A DNA stretch of 64,000 nt from NCBI RefSeq assembly GCF_036182465.1, contig NZ_CP108081.1:2976001-3040000 (forward strand). The letters run 5' to 3'. Every line of letters begins with the position of its first letter. The first letter of the stretch is position 1. The position numbers were made by a program, and so were the translations under genes. The DNA is from Streptomyces sp. NBC_00258 (GTDB taxonomy: Bacteria > Actinomycetota > Actinomycetes > Streptomycetales > Streptomycetaceae). Below the pieces are notes generated by a model that worked only from the letters and a program-made list of their open reading frames with translations, was not told the origin of the DNA and did no database searches. Below, in pieces: positions 1-8,703 of this stretch.

Positions 1-163
1 CGGGAAACGTGAGCGCAACATCCGTAGCCAACCGCTACTAACTACCCAGTGGGTTAATTAGCCGGGCAGCCCCCGGCGCAGCCGTCCCATCACCCCAGGG
101 ATCCGGCACTTCTCCCCCTCCGCTCACTCCGCTTACGTTGGAGTTCCCCCGAAGGAGCAAGCC
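1..163 (+). promoter_or_regulatory. Leader of the MHS transporter gene with a short palindrome
   Basis: No gene was recognised here. The stretch contains the palindrome ACCCAGTGGGT at 44-54, flanked by AT-rich arms (CTAACT on the left, TAATTAG on the right), which looks like an operator for a TetR- or GntR-type repressor not present in view. The ribosome binding site GAAGGAG sits just before the GTG at 164. The operator reading is inference. Confidence 0.35.
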
Positions 164-1516
164 GTGTCCGTCCCCGCAGCGCCCCTCGACGCGCCACCCG
201 GCCAGCCAAAGAAGGCTGCGACGGCCGCCTGGATCGGCAGCGCGCTGGAGTACTACGACTTCTTCATCTACGGCAGCGCGGCGGCGCTGATCTTCCCCGA
301 GGTCTTCTTCGACGAGTCGGACCCGGCCACCGCGACCCTGCTGTCGCTGGCCACGTTCGGTGTCGCGTACGCGGCCAGGCCCGTCGGTGCGCTGTTCCTC
401 GGGCACTTCGGCGACAAGGTCGGCCGCAAGAAGATCATGGTCTTCACGCTGATCCTGATGGGGCTTTCGACATTCCTCATCGGCTGTCTGCCGACGCGCG
501 ACCAGGTCGGCACGCTGGCCCCGGTGCTCCTGGTGATCTGCCGTGTCCTGCAGGGCATCTCGGCCGCCGGCGAGCAGGCCAGCGCGAACTCCATGTCACT
601 GGAACACGCGCCGGCGAACAAACGCGGCTTCTTCACCAGCTTCACGCTCAGCGGCACCCAGGGCGGCCAGCTCCTCGCCACGCTGGTGTTCATCCCGGTC
701 GCCGCGCTCCCCGAGGACCAGCTGCTCTCCTGGGGCTGGCGTGTGCCGTTCTGGATGAGCATCGCGGTAGCCGTCGTCGGCTACGTCATCCGCCGCACTC
801 TGGAGGAGACCCCGACCTTCACCCAGCAGGCCGCCACCGAGGGCGTCGCGAAGATGCCGCTCGCCGTGCTGCTGCGGGACCACTGGGCGGACGTCCTCAG
901 GGTGGTCGCGGCCGCGCTCGTCGCCTCGGTCAGCACGATCTTCACGGTGTGGGCGCTGTCGTACGCGACCAGCGACTCGGTCGGCATGGACCGTACGTCG
1001 ATGCTGTGGGTGGGCGCGCTCGCCAACCTCGTCGCCCTCGGGGCCATCCCGCTGTGGGCCACCCTGTCCGACCGCATCGGCCGCCGCCCCGTCTTCCTGA
1101 TCGGCGCCGCGGGCAGTGGTGTGCTGATGGTCGCCTATCTGTGGGCGATCTCCACGGGCTCGTACCCGCTGGTCATGGTCCTCGGCATCGTCACCTTCGG
1201 TGTCGTCTACAGCGCCGCGAACGGCGTCTGGCCGTCCTTCTACGGCGAGATGTTCTCCACCCGGGTCCGGCTGTCCGGCATGGCCATCGGCACCCAGATC
1301 GGCTTCGCGATCGCCGGCTTCGCGGTGACCTTCGCCGCCCAGATCGCGGGCCCGGACGGCGACGACTGGGCATCCGTGGCCCTGTTCACCGCCGCGCTGT
1401 GCGTCCCGCCGGTGATCGCGGCGCTCACGGCCCGCGAAACGCACAAGGTGCCGACCGAACTGCTCGGCGAGCGGGTCCCCCAGGAGTCACCGGGCCGGGA
1501 GACGGTGTCGGCCTGA
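164..1516 (+). CDS. MHS-family MFS metabolite:proton symporter
   Basis: This 450-residue protein is a major facilitator transporter of the metabolite:H+ symporter type, expected to import small carboxylates, betaines or similar solutes across the membrane. The family start EYYDFFIYG is at residues 29-37, and the loop 2-3 signature GHFGDKVGRKK is at 80-90. A second copy of the signature, LSDRIGRR, occurs near residue 300, and about 12 hydrophobic segments are visible. The GTG start at 164 is preceded by GAAGGAG. It stands alone and converges on the sugar operon to its right. The substrate cannot be read from sequence. Confidence 0.9.
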   Translation: MSVPAAPLDAPPGQPKKAATAAWIGSALEYYDFFIYGSAAALIFPEVFFDESDPATATLLSLATFGVAYAARPVGALFLGHFGDKVGRKKIMVFTLILMGLSTFLIGCLPTRDQVGTLAPVLLVICRVLQGISAAGEQASANSMSLEHAPANKRGFFTSFTLSGTQGGQLLATLVFIPVAALPEDQLLSWGWRVPFWMSIAVAVVGYVIRRTLEETPTFTQQAATEGVAKMPLAVLLRDHWADVLRVVAAALVASVSTIFTVWALSYATSDSVGMDRTSMLWVGALANLVALGAIPLWATLSDRIGRRPVFLIGAAGSGVLMVAYLWAISTGSYPLVMVLGIVTFGVVYSAANGVWPSFYGEMFSTRVRLSGMAIGTQIGFAIAGFAVTFAAQIAGPDGDDWASVALFTAALCVPPVIAALTARETHKVPTELLGERVPQESPGRETVSA

Positions 1517-1623
1517 CCCCACCCACCTCGCCCCCGCCGCCCCTACCCGTTCCCGTCCCCTGGGGCTCCGCCCCGGACCCCGTGGGGTGCGATTTCGGGT
1601 GGCGGGCTCGGCTGTGGCTTGTC

Positions 1624-1666
1624 GCGCAGTTCCCCGCGCCCCTAAAAGGGGCGCGGGGAACTGCGC
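1624..1666. terminator. Perfect 20-bp stem hairpin between convergent genes
   Basis: Two perfectly complementary 20-base arms (1624-1643 and 1647-1666) enclose a three-base AAA loop. The arms carry the CGCAGTTCCCCGCGCCCCT motif that recurs between Streptomyces genes; a partial copy lies at about 11877-11900. The placement between convergent genes (1516 and 1837) fits a bidirectional terminator. There is no T tract, as is usual in this genus. Confidence 0.75.
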
Positions 1667-1783
1667 AGCGGGGGTTCGGGGGCGGAGCCCCCGAGTAAGT
1701 GACGATGGGGGTCCCCCCGCTCGAGCGAAGCCGAGAGTGGGGGAGGGTAGGGGCGGCGGGGGCGAAATCCCTCCGGAATGCCT

Positions 1784-1816
1784 GAGCCCCCGGCAGCGAA
1801 AGCTGTCCGGGGGCTC
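1784..1816 (-). terminator. Hairpin with GAAA tetraloop downstream of the 613-residue gene
   Basis: GAGCCCCCGG (1784-1793) pairs with CCGGGGGCTC (1807-1816), and an inner CAGC-GAAA-GCTG extends the stem with one bulged base. It lies 20 bases past the stop of the minus-strand gene ending at 1837 and is its likely terminator. The rest of 1517-1836 holds only repeat-like GC-rich sequence. Confidence 0.7.
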
Positions 1817-1836
1817 TGGCACATCCGCCGAGGAGG

Positions 1837-3678
1837 TCAGGTCCCCGCGGGAGTCAAGGTGAGCTGAGGTTCGCCATGCTCGTCGGCTTCGCCGAGCACC
1901 GCGGTGAAGGAGTCCGTGCGCAGGACCAGCCCCTTCTCAGTCCGCTCGCAGACCACGCTCAGCGGCTCGCCGGCCGCCGACCCGTAACGTACGGCGAAGA
2001 CATCGAGCCCCTCCGGCGCGTCCGGTGCGGGCCCGACTTCCAAGGCGGTCGTCGTCCGTACGTGCCGCCACCCGGCGTCGGGGTCGCCGTACCCGCGCGG
2101 GTCGGCGGCCAACGCGAACGCGGCCTGCTGCTGGGTGAGTTCGGCACGGGCGTCGAAGGAGTCCGGGCCGCCCTCCTGAGGGTGCGTCAGGCGCAGCTCA
2201 CCGGCGGCCGCGACGAGCGGGAAGTCCCCCACCCGGCGGAACCGGTCGCCGTCCGCGGCGACATACGGCATCCCGGCGAGCAAGTACCGCTCCCCGTCCA
2301 GCCGTTCGACGACCACGGTCGTCCACAGCCGCGTGCCGTCCGTGACGTACAGCGACTGGAGATGACGCAGAACATGGTCGCGGCCGACGACGGGCTTGCT
2401 CACGAGCTTGGCCGCGAGCCCGCCGGCGCGCACGTCCGCCACCCGCACCGCCCCCATCGGCCGGCACAGCAGGAAACCGTCCGTCACGGGCCCGAATCCG
2501 TGCTGCCGGTCGACGGCGGCGGCCACGAGAGCCGTGCCGCCCGCCTCGATCACGGAGGGCGTCATCCGGTCGTCGAACGACACCGTGACCGTGCCGGACC
2601 GCAGTTGGTGGCGTGCGGGTGCCGTGCTCGGGGTGCGGTGCCAGCTCGGGGTGTCCTGGATCTGCCAGACGAGCATGTACGCGAAGTGCCCGTCCACCCC
2701 TCCGTCGGCCCCGACCGCGTGCCGGGCCCAGCGCGTGTCACCGGCGTAGCGGCCGATGTCGGCGCCGATGCGACGGCCGAAGTACCGCAGCCCGAGGACG
2801 GATTCGAAGGCGGAGTGCTGCTCGCTGTAGCGCGGCCCGCCGATGTCGAAGCCGCTGGCGCAGACCCGCGCGTCGATGTACCGGGCGAGGGTGTCGCCGT
2901 CCTCCGCGAAGACCTCCTCGCCGCTGACCCGGTGGGCCTGGGCGAGGAACGACAGGGAGATCGGCCCGTAGTTGTTGTCGTAGGCGCCGCCGTGCTCCGG
3001 AGGCAGGGGCGCGCCCCGGTCCCGTACACGCCGGGCGCGGATCTCGTCGGCGTACAGCCGCAGGGCCCGCTGCCGGACCGGCTCGCCCTCCCCGGGCGGG
3101 AGATGGCGGGCGAGCATCAGTCCGCCGACCACGCAGCCGATGGCCTGATTCGCCGCGTCCTGCGGGTTGAAGACGGTGGCCTCGGTGAGCCAGCGCCAGT
3201 AACCGCCCGCGACGCCCAGGAGTTCGCGGTACTGCTCCTCCTCGACGAGCCCGTCCGCCGCGTCGAGGACGTTGACGGCCTGGAGCAGCGCCCACACCGT
3301 GCTCGGCCAGTCGCCGATGGGGTGCGCGCCCGCCTCCAGTGTGTAACGGGCGTACGGCAGACCGGAGTTGCGTGCTGTCAGGTTCGGGTAGCCAGGGTTG
3401 TCCTCGGTGTAGACACGCGAGCCCAGATGGAAGGCGAGGCTGCGGCGGACCGCCTCGGGCAGCCGCGGATCCTTGGTGCGGTGCCAGGCGAGCGCGAGCA
3501 GGGACGTGATGCCGAGCGAGGTGTCGCCGATGTCGTCGACGGCGGCCGGGTTCTCGAGGTTGCCCTCGGGGGTGAGACGGGCCAGGGCCGCCTCGGTGAC
3601 GGCGGCCAGCACGGCGTCGTAGGCGGCCGGGTCGTCGGGGAGGTGGTGCAACTGGCCGCGCTGGTGGGGAAGATGCAC
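1837..3678 (-). CDS. Unassigned 613-residue protein of a sugar ABC operon, possibly a polysaccharide lyase or hydrolase
   Basis: I do not recognise a named family. The N-terminal half looks helical with repeated Trp/Tyr-rich segments, as in an (alpha/alpha) toroid; the C-terminal third looks beta-rich. This two-part layout is seen in several polysaccharide lyases and unsaturated glycuronidases. There is no signal peptide, so it would act on imported oligosaccharide. It starts 4 bases after the stop of the upstream permease gene and has no good ribosome binding site of its own, so translation is probably coupled. It is the last gene of the operon and ends at a hairpin. The enzymatic role is inference from context. 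Confidence 0.75.
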   Translation of the reverse strand: MHLPHQRGQLHHLPDDPAAYDAVLAAVTEAALARLTPEGNLENPAAVDDIGDTSLGITSLLALAWHRTKDPRLPEAVRRSLAFHLGSRVYTEDNPGYPNLTARNSGLPYARYTLEAGAHPIGDWPSTVWALLQAVNVLDAADGLVEEEQYRELLGVAGGYWRWLTEATVFNPQDAANQAIGCVVGGLMLARHLPPGEGEPVRQRALRLYADEIRARRVRDRGAPLPPEHGGAYDNNYGPISLSFLAQAHRVSGEEVFAEDGDTLARYIDARVCASGFDIGGPRYSEQHSAFESVLGLRYFGRRIGADIGRYAGDTRWARHAVGADGGVDGHFAYMLVWQIQDTPSWHRTPSTAPARHQLRSGTVTVSFDDRMTPSVIEAGGTALVAAAVDRQHGFGPVTDGFLLCRPMGAVRVADVRAGGLAAKLVSKPVVGRDHVLRHLQSLYVTDGTRLWTTVVVERLDGERYLLAGMPYVAADGDRFRRVGDFPLVAAAGELRLTHPQEGGPDSFDARAELTQQQAAFALAADPRGYGDPDAGWRHVRTTTALEVGPAPDAPEGLDVFAVRYGSAAGEPLSVVCERTEKGLVLRTDSFTAVLGEADEHGEPQLTLTPAGT

Positions 3679-3682
3679 GGGA

Positions 3683-4570
3683 TCAGCCCTTCATGCCCGA
3701 GGTCGCCAGGCCTTCTACCAGCCTCTTCTGGAAGATGAGGAAGCAGATCAGCGTGGGCAGGAGGGCAAGCGTCGACATCGCGAACATCGCACCGTAGGAG
3801 GAGCCGCTCGTCTGGTCCATGAACAGGGTCAGACCGAGGGGGACGGTGAACTTGTCGTTCTGCTGGAGGTAGACGAGTTGGTGGAGGAAGTCGTCGTACG
3901 TCCAGATGAACGTGAAGATCGTGGTGGTGATCAGGGCCGGCTTCATCAGCGGCAGGATGATCTTCCAGTAGATCTGGAAGGGGTTCGCGCCGTCCATCAT
4001 GGCCGCGTGGTCCAGCTCGCGCGGGATGGAGCGGATGAACTGGACCATCAGGAAGATGAAGAAGGCGTCCACCGCGAGGAACTTCGGCACGATCAGCGGC
4101 AGGTACGTGTTGATCCAGGTCAGGTTGTAGAAGATCGTGTACTGCGGGATCAGGACGGCCTGCGTGGGCAGCATCAGGGTGCCGAGCATCAGACCGAACC
4201 AGATCTTCTTGCCGCGGAACTCGAAGCGCGCGAAGGCGTAGGCCGCCAGCGAGCAGGAGATCACGTTGCCGATCACCGCGCCGATCGTGACGATCAGCGA
4301 GTTGGTGATGTAGAGGGAGAAGGAGTTGCCGGAGCCGCTCCAGCCCTCCGAGTAGTTCTCCGGGCGCAGCTTGGTCGGGATGAGCCCGGGCTGGGTGAAG
4401 ATCGCGGTGTCGGGCTTGAACGAGCTGCTCAGCATCCACAGCAGCGGATAGAGCATGACGATCGCCACGCCGATGAGCACGGTGTGGATGAAGATGCGGC
4501 GCGATCCGGTGGCCGAACGCAGTTTCTGCAACGGCGACTTCGGGCTGTGGGCCGAGGTGATGGCGGACAT
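3683..4570 (-). CDS. Carbohydrate ABC transporter permease, MalG type
   Basis: This 295-residue membrane protein is one of the two permease subunits of a CUT1-type sugar importer. The EAA loop that docks the ATPase is at residues 187-210 (HAAMMDGANPF followed by ILPLMKP), and six transmembrane segments are evident. It lies 35 bases downstream of the MalF-type partner and 4 bases before the 613-residue enzyme gene. No ATPase gene lies in the operon. In Streptomyces, CUT1 importers commonly share the MsiK ATPase encoded elsewhere, and that is the likely energiser here. Confidence 0.93.
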   Translation of the reverse strand: MSAITSAHSPKSPLQKLRSATGSRRIFIHTVLIGVAIVMLYPLLWMLSSSFKPDTAIFTQPGLIPTKLRPENYSEGWSGSGNSFSLYITNSLIVTIGAVIGNVISCSLAAYAFARFEFRGKKIWFGLMLGTLMLPTQAVLIPQYTIFYNLTWINTYLPLIVPKFLAVDAFFIFLMVQFIRSIPRELDHAAMMDGANPFQIYWKIILPLMKPALITTTIFTFIWTYDDFLHQLVYLQQNDKFTVPLGLTLFMDQTSGSSYGAMFAMSTLALLPTLICFLIFQKRLVEGLATSGMKG

Positions 4571-4605
4571 GGCTGAAGGACTCCTCGCTCAGACGTCAGG
4601 CAGCG

Positions 4606-5589
4606 TCAGTCGTCGTAATGGACCCAGTAGCGGCTGGCGATGAAGTTGACCGCCGTGAAGCCTGCGATGACCAGGAACAACACCCAGGCGAGTGCCGAGG
4701 CGTATCCCATCTGGAGGTCGGTGAAGCCCTTCTTGTACAGGTAGAGGGAGTACAGCATGGTCGAGTTGAGCGGTCCGCCGGAGCCGTTGCTGATGACGAA
4801 GGCGGGGGTGAACGTCTTGAACGCGTCGATGATCTGCAGGACCACGTTGAAGAAGACGATCGGCGTCAGCAGCGGCAGGGTGATCTTGAAGAACCGGGTG
4901 ACGGGCGAGGCGCCGTCGATCGCGGCCGCCTCGTACACGTCCTTCGGCAGCTGCTTCAGACCGGCGAGGAAGATGACCATCGGGGTGCCGAACTGCCAGA
5001 CGGCCAGCAGGATCAGCGTGTAGAGCGCGGTGTCCGGGCTGGAGATCCAGTCCTGGCCCTTGATGCCGAACCAGGCGAGGAAGTCGTTGAACAGACCGTC
5101 GCCGCCGAAGACCTGCCGCCACACGATGGCGATCGCGACCGCCCCGCCGAGCAGCGACGGCAGATAGAAGGCGGCCCGGTACAGGCCGATGCCCTTCAGG
5201 TCGCGGTTGAGCAGCATCGCCACACCGAGCGCGAGCGCCAGCTTCAGCGGCACCGACACGACGACGTACAGCAGCGTGGCGTGCACCGAGTCCCAGAAGA
5301 CCGGGTCGTCGGTGAACATCTTGTTGTAGTTGTCCATCCCGACCCACTGCGCCGGAGTCAGCAGGTCGAAGTTGGTGAAGGACAGATACAGCGAGTCCAG
5401 CATCGGGTAGATCGTCAGGCCGAACAGGCCGATGAACCAGGGGGCCAGGAAGGCGTACGGCCACCAGCCCCCGCCCCGCCGTCTGGCGAGGCGGCGGCGC
5501 ATACGGTCGCGCTCCCGCTGGTCGGACGGGGTCGAGGGAGCAGGCTGCTCCTTCACGACCTCGTCTGTCTTCGCGGTGGTCATACTCAT
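4606..5589 (-). CDS. Carbohydrate ABC transporter permease, MalF type
   Basis: This 327-residue protein is the partner permease. A charged cytoplasmic N-terminus (residues 1-42) precedes six membrane segments, and the EAA loop is at 218-242 (VYEAAAIDGASPV followed by ITLPLLTP). The gene is separated from the binding-protein gene by 137 bases containing a compact hairpin, which may lower permease expression relative to the binding protein. ATGs at 5589 and 5583 are both possible starts. Confidence 0.93.
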   Translation of the reverse strand: MSMTTAKTDEVVKEQPAPSTPSDQRERDRMRRRLARRRGGGWWPYAFLAPWFIGLFGLTIYPMLDSLYLSFTNFDLLTPAQWVGMDNYNKMFTDDPVFWDSVHATLLYVVVSVPLKLALALGVAMLLNRDLKGIGLYRAAFYLPSLLGGAVAIAIVWRQVFGGDGLFNDFLAWFGIKGQDWISSPDTALYTLILLAVWQFGTPMVIFLAGLKQLPKDVYEAAAIDGASPVTRFFKITLPLLTPIVFFNVVLQIIDAFKTFTPAFVISNGSGGPLNSTMLYSLYLYKKGFTDLQMGYASALAWVLFLVIAGFTAVNFIASRYWVHYDD

Positions 5590-5623
5590 CTCCCTGGCCC
5601 TCTCACGGTCTTGCAGTGGTGCG

Positions 5624-5641
5624 GCGCCCCGTCAGGGGCGC
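5624..5641 (-). terminator. Short GC hairpin between binding-protein and permease genes
   Basis: GCGCCCC (5624-5630) pairs with GGGGCGC (5635-5641) around a four-base loop. It sits inside the ABC operon, just after the binding-protein gene. Such hairpins can act as partial terminators or mRNA stabilisers that keep the binding protein in excess; the effect here is inferred. Confidence 0.5.
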
Positions 5642-5726
5642 GGGGCTGTGACATATGCGGCTCCGCCGCGCGGGCGCGACCAGCCGCATACGGCCCGCAG
5701 CCGAAATATCGCGCCCCGGCGGAGCG

Positions 5727-7058
5727 TCACCCGCCCAGAATCCCCGACGCCTGGTCGAAGAACTCGCCGAGCTGGCCCTTGATCGACTTCTTGCCGAAGG
5801 CCACGGCGAGGTTCGACTGGAACAGCAGGTCCCAGATCTGGTCGGCGCCCTGCGGCGGCGGCACCGGCGCGGGCAGGGCGTTGGTCGCCTTCCCGACGCG
5901 CTGGGAGATGTAGTCGGCGTTCTCCATGTTCAGCTTGTCCGTCGGGGTCAGGCCCGAGGCGATCAGGTTGCGGGCCTTCTCCGTCGGCGGGATGCCGCGC
6001 AGCAGCTGCATGTCCTTGATCGCCGTCTCGTCCTGCGCGAAGAACGACATGATCTTGACGGAGTCGGCGACCTTCTTGCTGGCCTTGGTGGCGCTCAGCA
6101 GGACACCGCCGTTGACGAAGTTGCCTTCGCGGGCGCCGGAGAAGTCGCCCTGCGGGGTGGGCAGGAAGTCCAGCTGCGCGTCGGTGATGGAGCCGCCCGC
6201 GCCGTAGATGCCGGAGTCGAAGCTGAACAGGGCCTTGCCGATGACGACCGCGTTCTTGGTGAGGTCGTTGTGCGCGGCCGAGGTGATGGCCGGCGGCGGG
6301 GAGGCGTTGACCTTGCGCATGTCGGCCCAGAACTCCCACCACTCCTGGAGCGTGGCCGGGGTGAAGCCGAGCTTCTTGCCGTCGTCGGAGAAGAACGTCT
6401 CGCCCTTCTCCCGGGCGAAGACCTCGAAGCACTGGAGGGTGGAGCCGCCGCCGTCGTCGACGCCGTAGATCTTGCCGCCGCTCTTCTTGTAGACGTCCTG
6501 GGAGATCTTCTTCAGATCGGCCCAGGTCCACTCGCGGTCCGGCAGCTTCAGGCCGAGCTTCTCCAGGCCGGTGCGGTTGACCGTGAGCTGGTTGACGCCG
6601 ATGCCGGACGGGACGCCGTACAGCTTGCCGTCGACGGTGCCCGCGGCGAGGAGCGTCTTGGAGAAGCCGGTGAGGTCCAGGGACTTGCCGACGTAGGAGT
6701 CGATCGGAGCGAGCACTCCCTTGCGGGCGTACTGCGCGACCAGGGCGGTGTCCATCTGCAACAGGTCCGGGGCGCTGCCGCCGGCGATGTTGGTGTTGAA
6801 CTTGTCGAAGTACCCGTCGTAGCCGGAGTAGGTCTCCCGGATCTTGATCTTCGAGTTCTTCTTCTGGAAGGCGGCCAGTGCCTTCTTGTAGGCCGCGTGC
6901 CGGTCGTCGCTGCCCCACCAAATCATGGTCAGGTCGCTGCTGGTGCTGCCGGCTCCGGTTCCTCCGCTGCAGGCGCTCAGTGCGCTGCCGAGCGCACCGG
7001 CGACGGCGATACCACTTGTGGTCCGGAGCAGAGTTCTGCGCGAGATCTGGTGACCCAC
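5727..7058 (-). CDS. Extracellular sugar-binding lipoprotein of the ABC importer
   Basis: This is the solute-binding component (family 1, MalE-like), 443 residues from the chosen start. The frame is open upstream to 7223, but the GTG at 7058 has a near-perfect AGGAGG five to six bases upstream and places the signal correctly: RR at 7-8, a hydrophobic stretch, then the lipobox LSAC with the lipidated Cys30. This is a Tat-type lipoprotein signal. It is the first gene of the operon and lies downstream of an AAGCGCTT operator-like palindrome. The sugar is unknown; the neighbouring ROK regulator and BadF-type kinase suggest an amino sugar or a glycan fragment. Confidence 0.92.
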   Translation of the reverse strand: MGHQISRRTLLRTTSGIAVAGALGSALSACSGGTGAGSTSSDLTMIWWGSDDRHAAYKKALAAFQKKNSKIKIRETYSGYDGYFDKFNTNIAGGSAPDLLQMDTALVAQYARKGVLAPIDSYVGKSLDLTGFSKTLLAAGTVDGKLYGVPSGIGVNQLTVNRTGLEKLGLKLPDREWTWADLKKISQDVYKKSGGKIYGVDDGGGSTLQCFEVFAREKGETFFSDDGKKLGFTPATLQEWWEFWADMRKVNASPPPAITSAAHNDLTKNAVVIGKALFSFDSGIYGAGGSITDAQLDFLPTPQGDFSGAREGNFVNGGVLLSATKASKKVADSVKIMSFFAQDETAIKDMQLLRGIPPTEKARNLIASGLTPTDKLNMENADYISQRVGKATNALPAPVPPPQGADQIWDLLFQSNLAVAFGKKSIKGQLGEFFDQASGILGG

Positions 7059-7282
7059 CGGGTCCTCCTGGATGTGCGTTACGGATCCCCTGGCCGAACG
7101 AGCGGCTCGGGTCTTTTCCCTGGAGTACGCGTTCCTGCGCTCGGCCTCGCCCGGCCGCTGCGCACTGACGGATGGGGGTCCCCGGCCACTGAGGTCCGCA
7201 GTCGTACGAGCGCGCCCTCGCACGGCTGCCGTACGTCACGTACGGCGGGACGCCTCATCCAGAGCCGGGTCCCACCGGCTAT

Positions 7283-7297
7283 GGAAAGCGCTTGTCC
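7283..7297 (-). promoter_or_regulatory. LacI-type operator-like palindrome upstream of the sugar ABC operon
   Basis: GGAAAGCGCTTGTCC contains the perfect palindrome AAGCGCTT (7286-7293) with the central CG typical of LacI-family operators. It is about 225 bases ahead of the binding-protein start and 30 bases beyond the end of the ROK gene. The same core occurs ahead of the GH115 gene at 46040. No LacI gene lies next to it. Confidence 0.5.
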
Positions 7298-7325
7298 GGA
7301 CATTGGCAGACCTACACGTAGGCCG

Positions 7326-8447
7326 TCAATGCTTCGCCCCCGTACCACCGGTCACGGTTTGACGTCCACGGGCCACGGCGAGACGGCTGGCGCCCACCAC
7401 CGTGCCGCTGTCGCCGACCGTGCTGCTGACCACTTCCGTGGGCCAGCTCAGCCGGCCCAGTTCGGCCCTCACACCGGGCAGGAGCTGCGGAAACGCGCCG
7501 GTGCCGCCGCCCAGCACGATCAGTCCCGGGTCCAGCACAGCGGCCACGGCTGCGGCGAGCCGGCCCACCTCGGCCGCGTGCAGAGCGACCACGGTGCGGG
7601 CCGTCGCATGGCCCTCGTCGGCGAGCGCGAAGAGCCGTTCGGCGGTACGGGGACACGGGCCGTCGGCGCCCTGCCAGGTCTCCGCGGCCCGGCGCAGGAG
7701 GGACGGCGAGCCTATGCGCTCCTCCAGGGCCTCGTGGCGCGGTTCACGGCCGTCGTCCCAGGGGTACGGCAGCCGGGCCACCTCACCGGCGGCGCCGTTC
7801 GCCCCGCGCAGCACCTGGCCCCCGATGACGACACCGAGGCCGATACCCACGCCGATCCGCAGATAGCCGAAGGTGTCGCGGCCCCGGGCGGCGCCCTCGT
7901 GCAGTTCGGCGAGCGCGGCGCAGTTGACGTTGTTCTCCAGGTGCACGGGAACACCCCGCGGCAGCGCGACGGCCACGGCGTCGAAGACCGGGCCCGCCTT
8001 CTCGGTCGCGGGGCGCATACCGGCGCCCTCCCGGTCCTGTGCGGTGACGTCGCCGACGGCGACGACGATGGCGCGCAGCGGGACTCCGACCGGCAGCGTG
8101 TCGAGGACCTTGCGTACGGTGTCGGCGGCCTCCGGCCGGGTGCCGGTGCCCTCGGCCAGCAGCGTGCCGTCCAGGGCACAGCCCCGCACCCGGGTCTGGG
8201 CGGGGCCGAGGTCGACGGCCAGCACGGTGCCGGCGGCCGGTCCGAGCCCGTAGACGGCGGCGGAACGGCCGGTGCCGCCGGAGACGGTGCCGGAGTGGGT
8301 GGCGAGTTCGGCGGTCTCCAGTTCGGCCACGGCCGAGGAGACGGTCGGCTTGGACAGGCGCGCGCCGGCCGCCAGCTGGGGGCGGGTCGCGGTGCCCGCC
8401 TCGGCCAGCACGGCGAACACCGCGCGGGCACTCTCACTCAGGTTCAT
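7326..8447 (-). CDS. ROK-family transcriptional repressor
   Basis: The 373-residue protein has an N-terminal winged helix (about residues 8-65) and a ROK sugar-kinase-like domain beginning at LAVDLGPAQTRV near residue 75. The kinase-type DxGGT phosphate loop is altered, and I see no CxCGxxGCxE zinc motif, so it should be a regulator that senses a sugar rather than a kinase. It faces the BadF-type kinase gene across 256 bases that hold an inverted repeat suited to a ROK dimer. It probably controls itself, the kinase and perhaps the ABC operon on its other side. Confidence 0.9.
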   Translation of the reverse strand: MNLSESARAVFAVLAEAGTATRPQLAAGARLSKPTVSSAVAELETAELATHSGTVSGGTGRSAAVYGLGPAAGTVLAVDLGPAQTRVRGCALDGTLLAEGTGTRPEAADTVRKVLDTLPVGVPLRAIVVAVGDVTAQDREGAGMRPATEKAGPVFDAVAVALPRGVPVHLENNVNCAALAELHEGAARGRDTFGYLRIGVGIGLGVVIGGQVLRGANGAAGEVARLPYPWDDGREPRHEALEERIGSPSLLRRAAETWQGADGPCPRTAERLFALADEGHATARTVVALHAAEVGRLAAAVAAVLDPGLIVLGGGTGAFPQLLPGVRAELGRLSWPTEVVSSTVGDSGTVVGASRLAVARGRQTVTGGTGAKH

Positions 8448-8529
8448 GGGCTCCCTCAGGTCATGCCGCGGCGATCCGGTCGCAATGGTTGTACGGCACC
8501 GGGATTCCGTACCCCTTGACGCACCCTAC

Positions 8530-8553
8530 TTCGTTAGTTAACTTCCTAACGAA
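8530..8553. promoter_or_regulatory. Inverted repeat, probable ROK operator
   Basis: TTCGTTAG (8530-8537) and CTAACGAA (8546-8553) are perfect inverted arms around an 8-base AT-rich spacer, TTAACTTC. It is in the divergent intergenic region between the ROK gene (start 8447) and the kinase gene (start 8704), in an otherwise GC-rich stretch. A TTAACTTTCCTAA-like core is familiar from ROK-regulated Streptomyces promoters. Confidence 0.65.
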
Positions 8554-8703
8554 CTCAAGCGGTACACGCCTGCCGCGCTCATCAGAAGCCCGTCCCGGGG
8601 CTTCCCGAGAACTCGTCAGAAGACACGACCGCTCGTGCCAAGACACGGTTCGCCCGCCGTTCGCTCCGCATGCGCGGCACCGCGCAACGACGAAAGAGGC
8701 TCC

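Noticed and set aside
38..406. Minus-strand open frame covering the start of the MHS gene
   Set aside because: Arg/Gly/Glu-rich composition typical of antisense frames in high-GC DNA; the opposite strand has a clear transporter.
1876..3738. Long plus-strand frame opposite the 613-residue gene
   Set aside because: Its protein is Arg/Val/Gly-rich with no motifs, and codon bias favours the minus-strand gene.
5655..8519. 954-codon plus-strand frame across the binding-protein and ROK genes
   Set aside because: It runs antisense through two well-supported genes and their promoter region, with no domain recognised.
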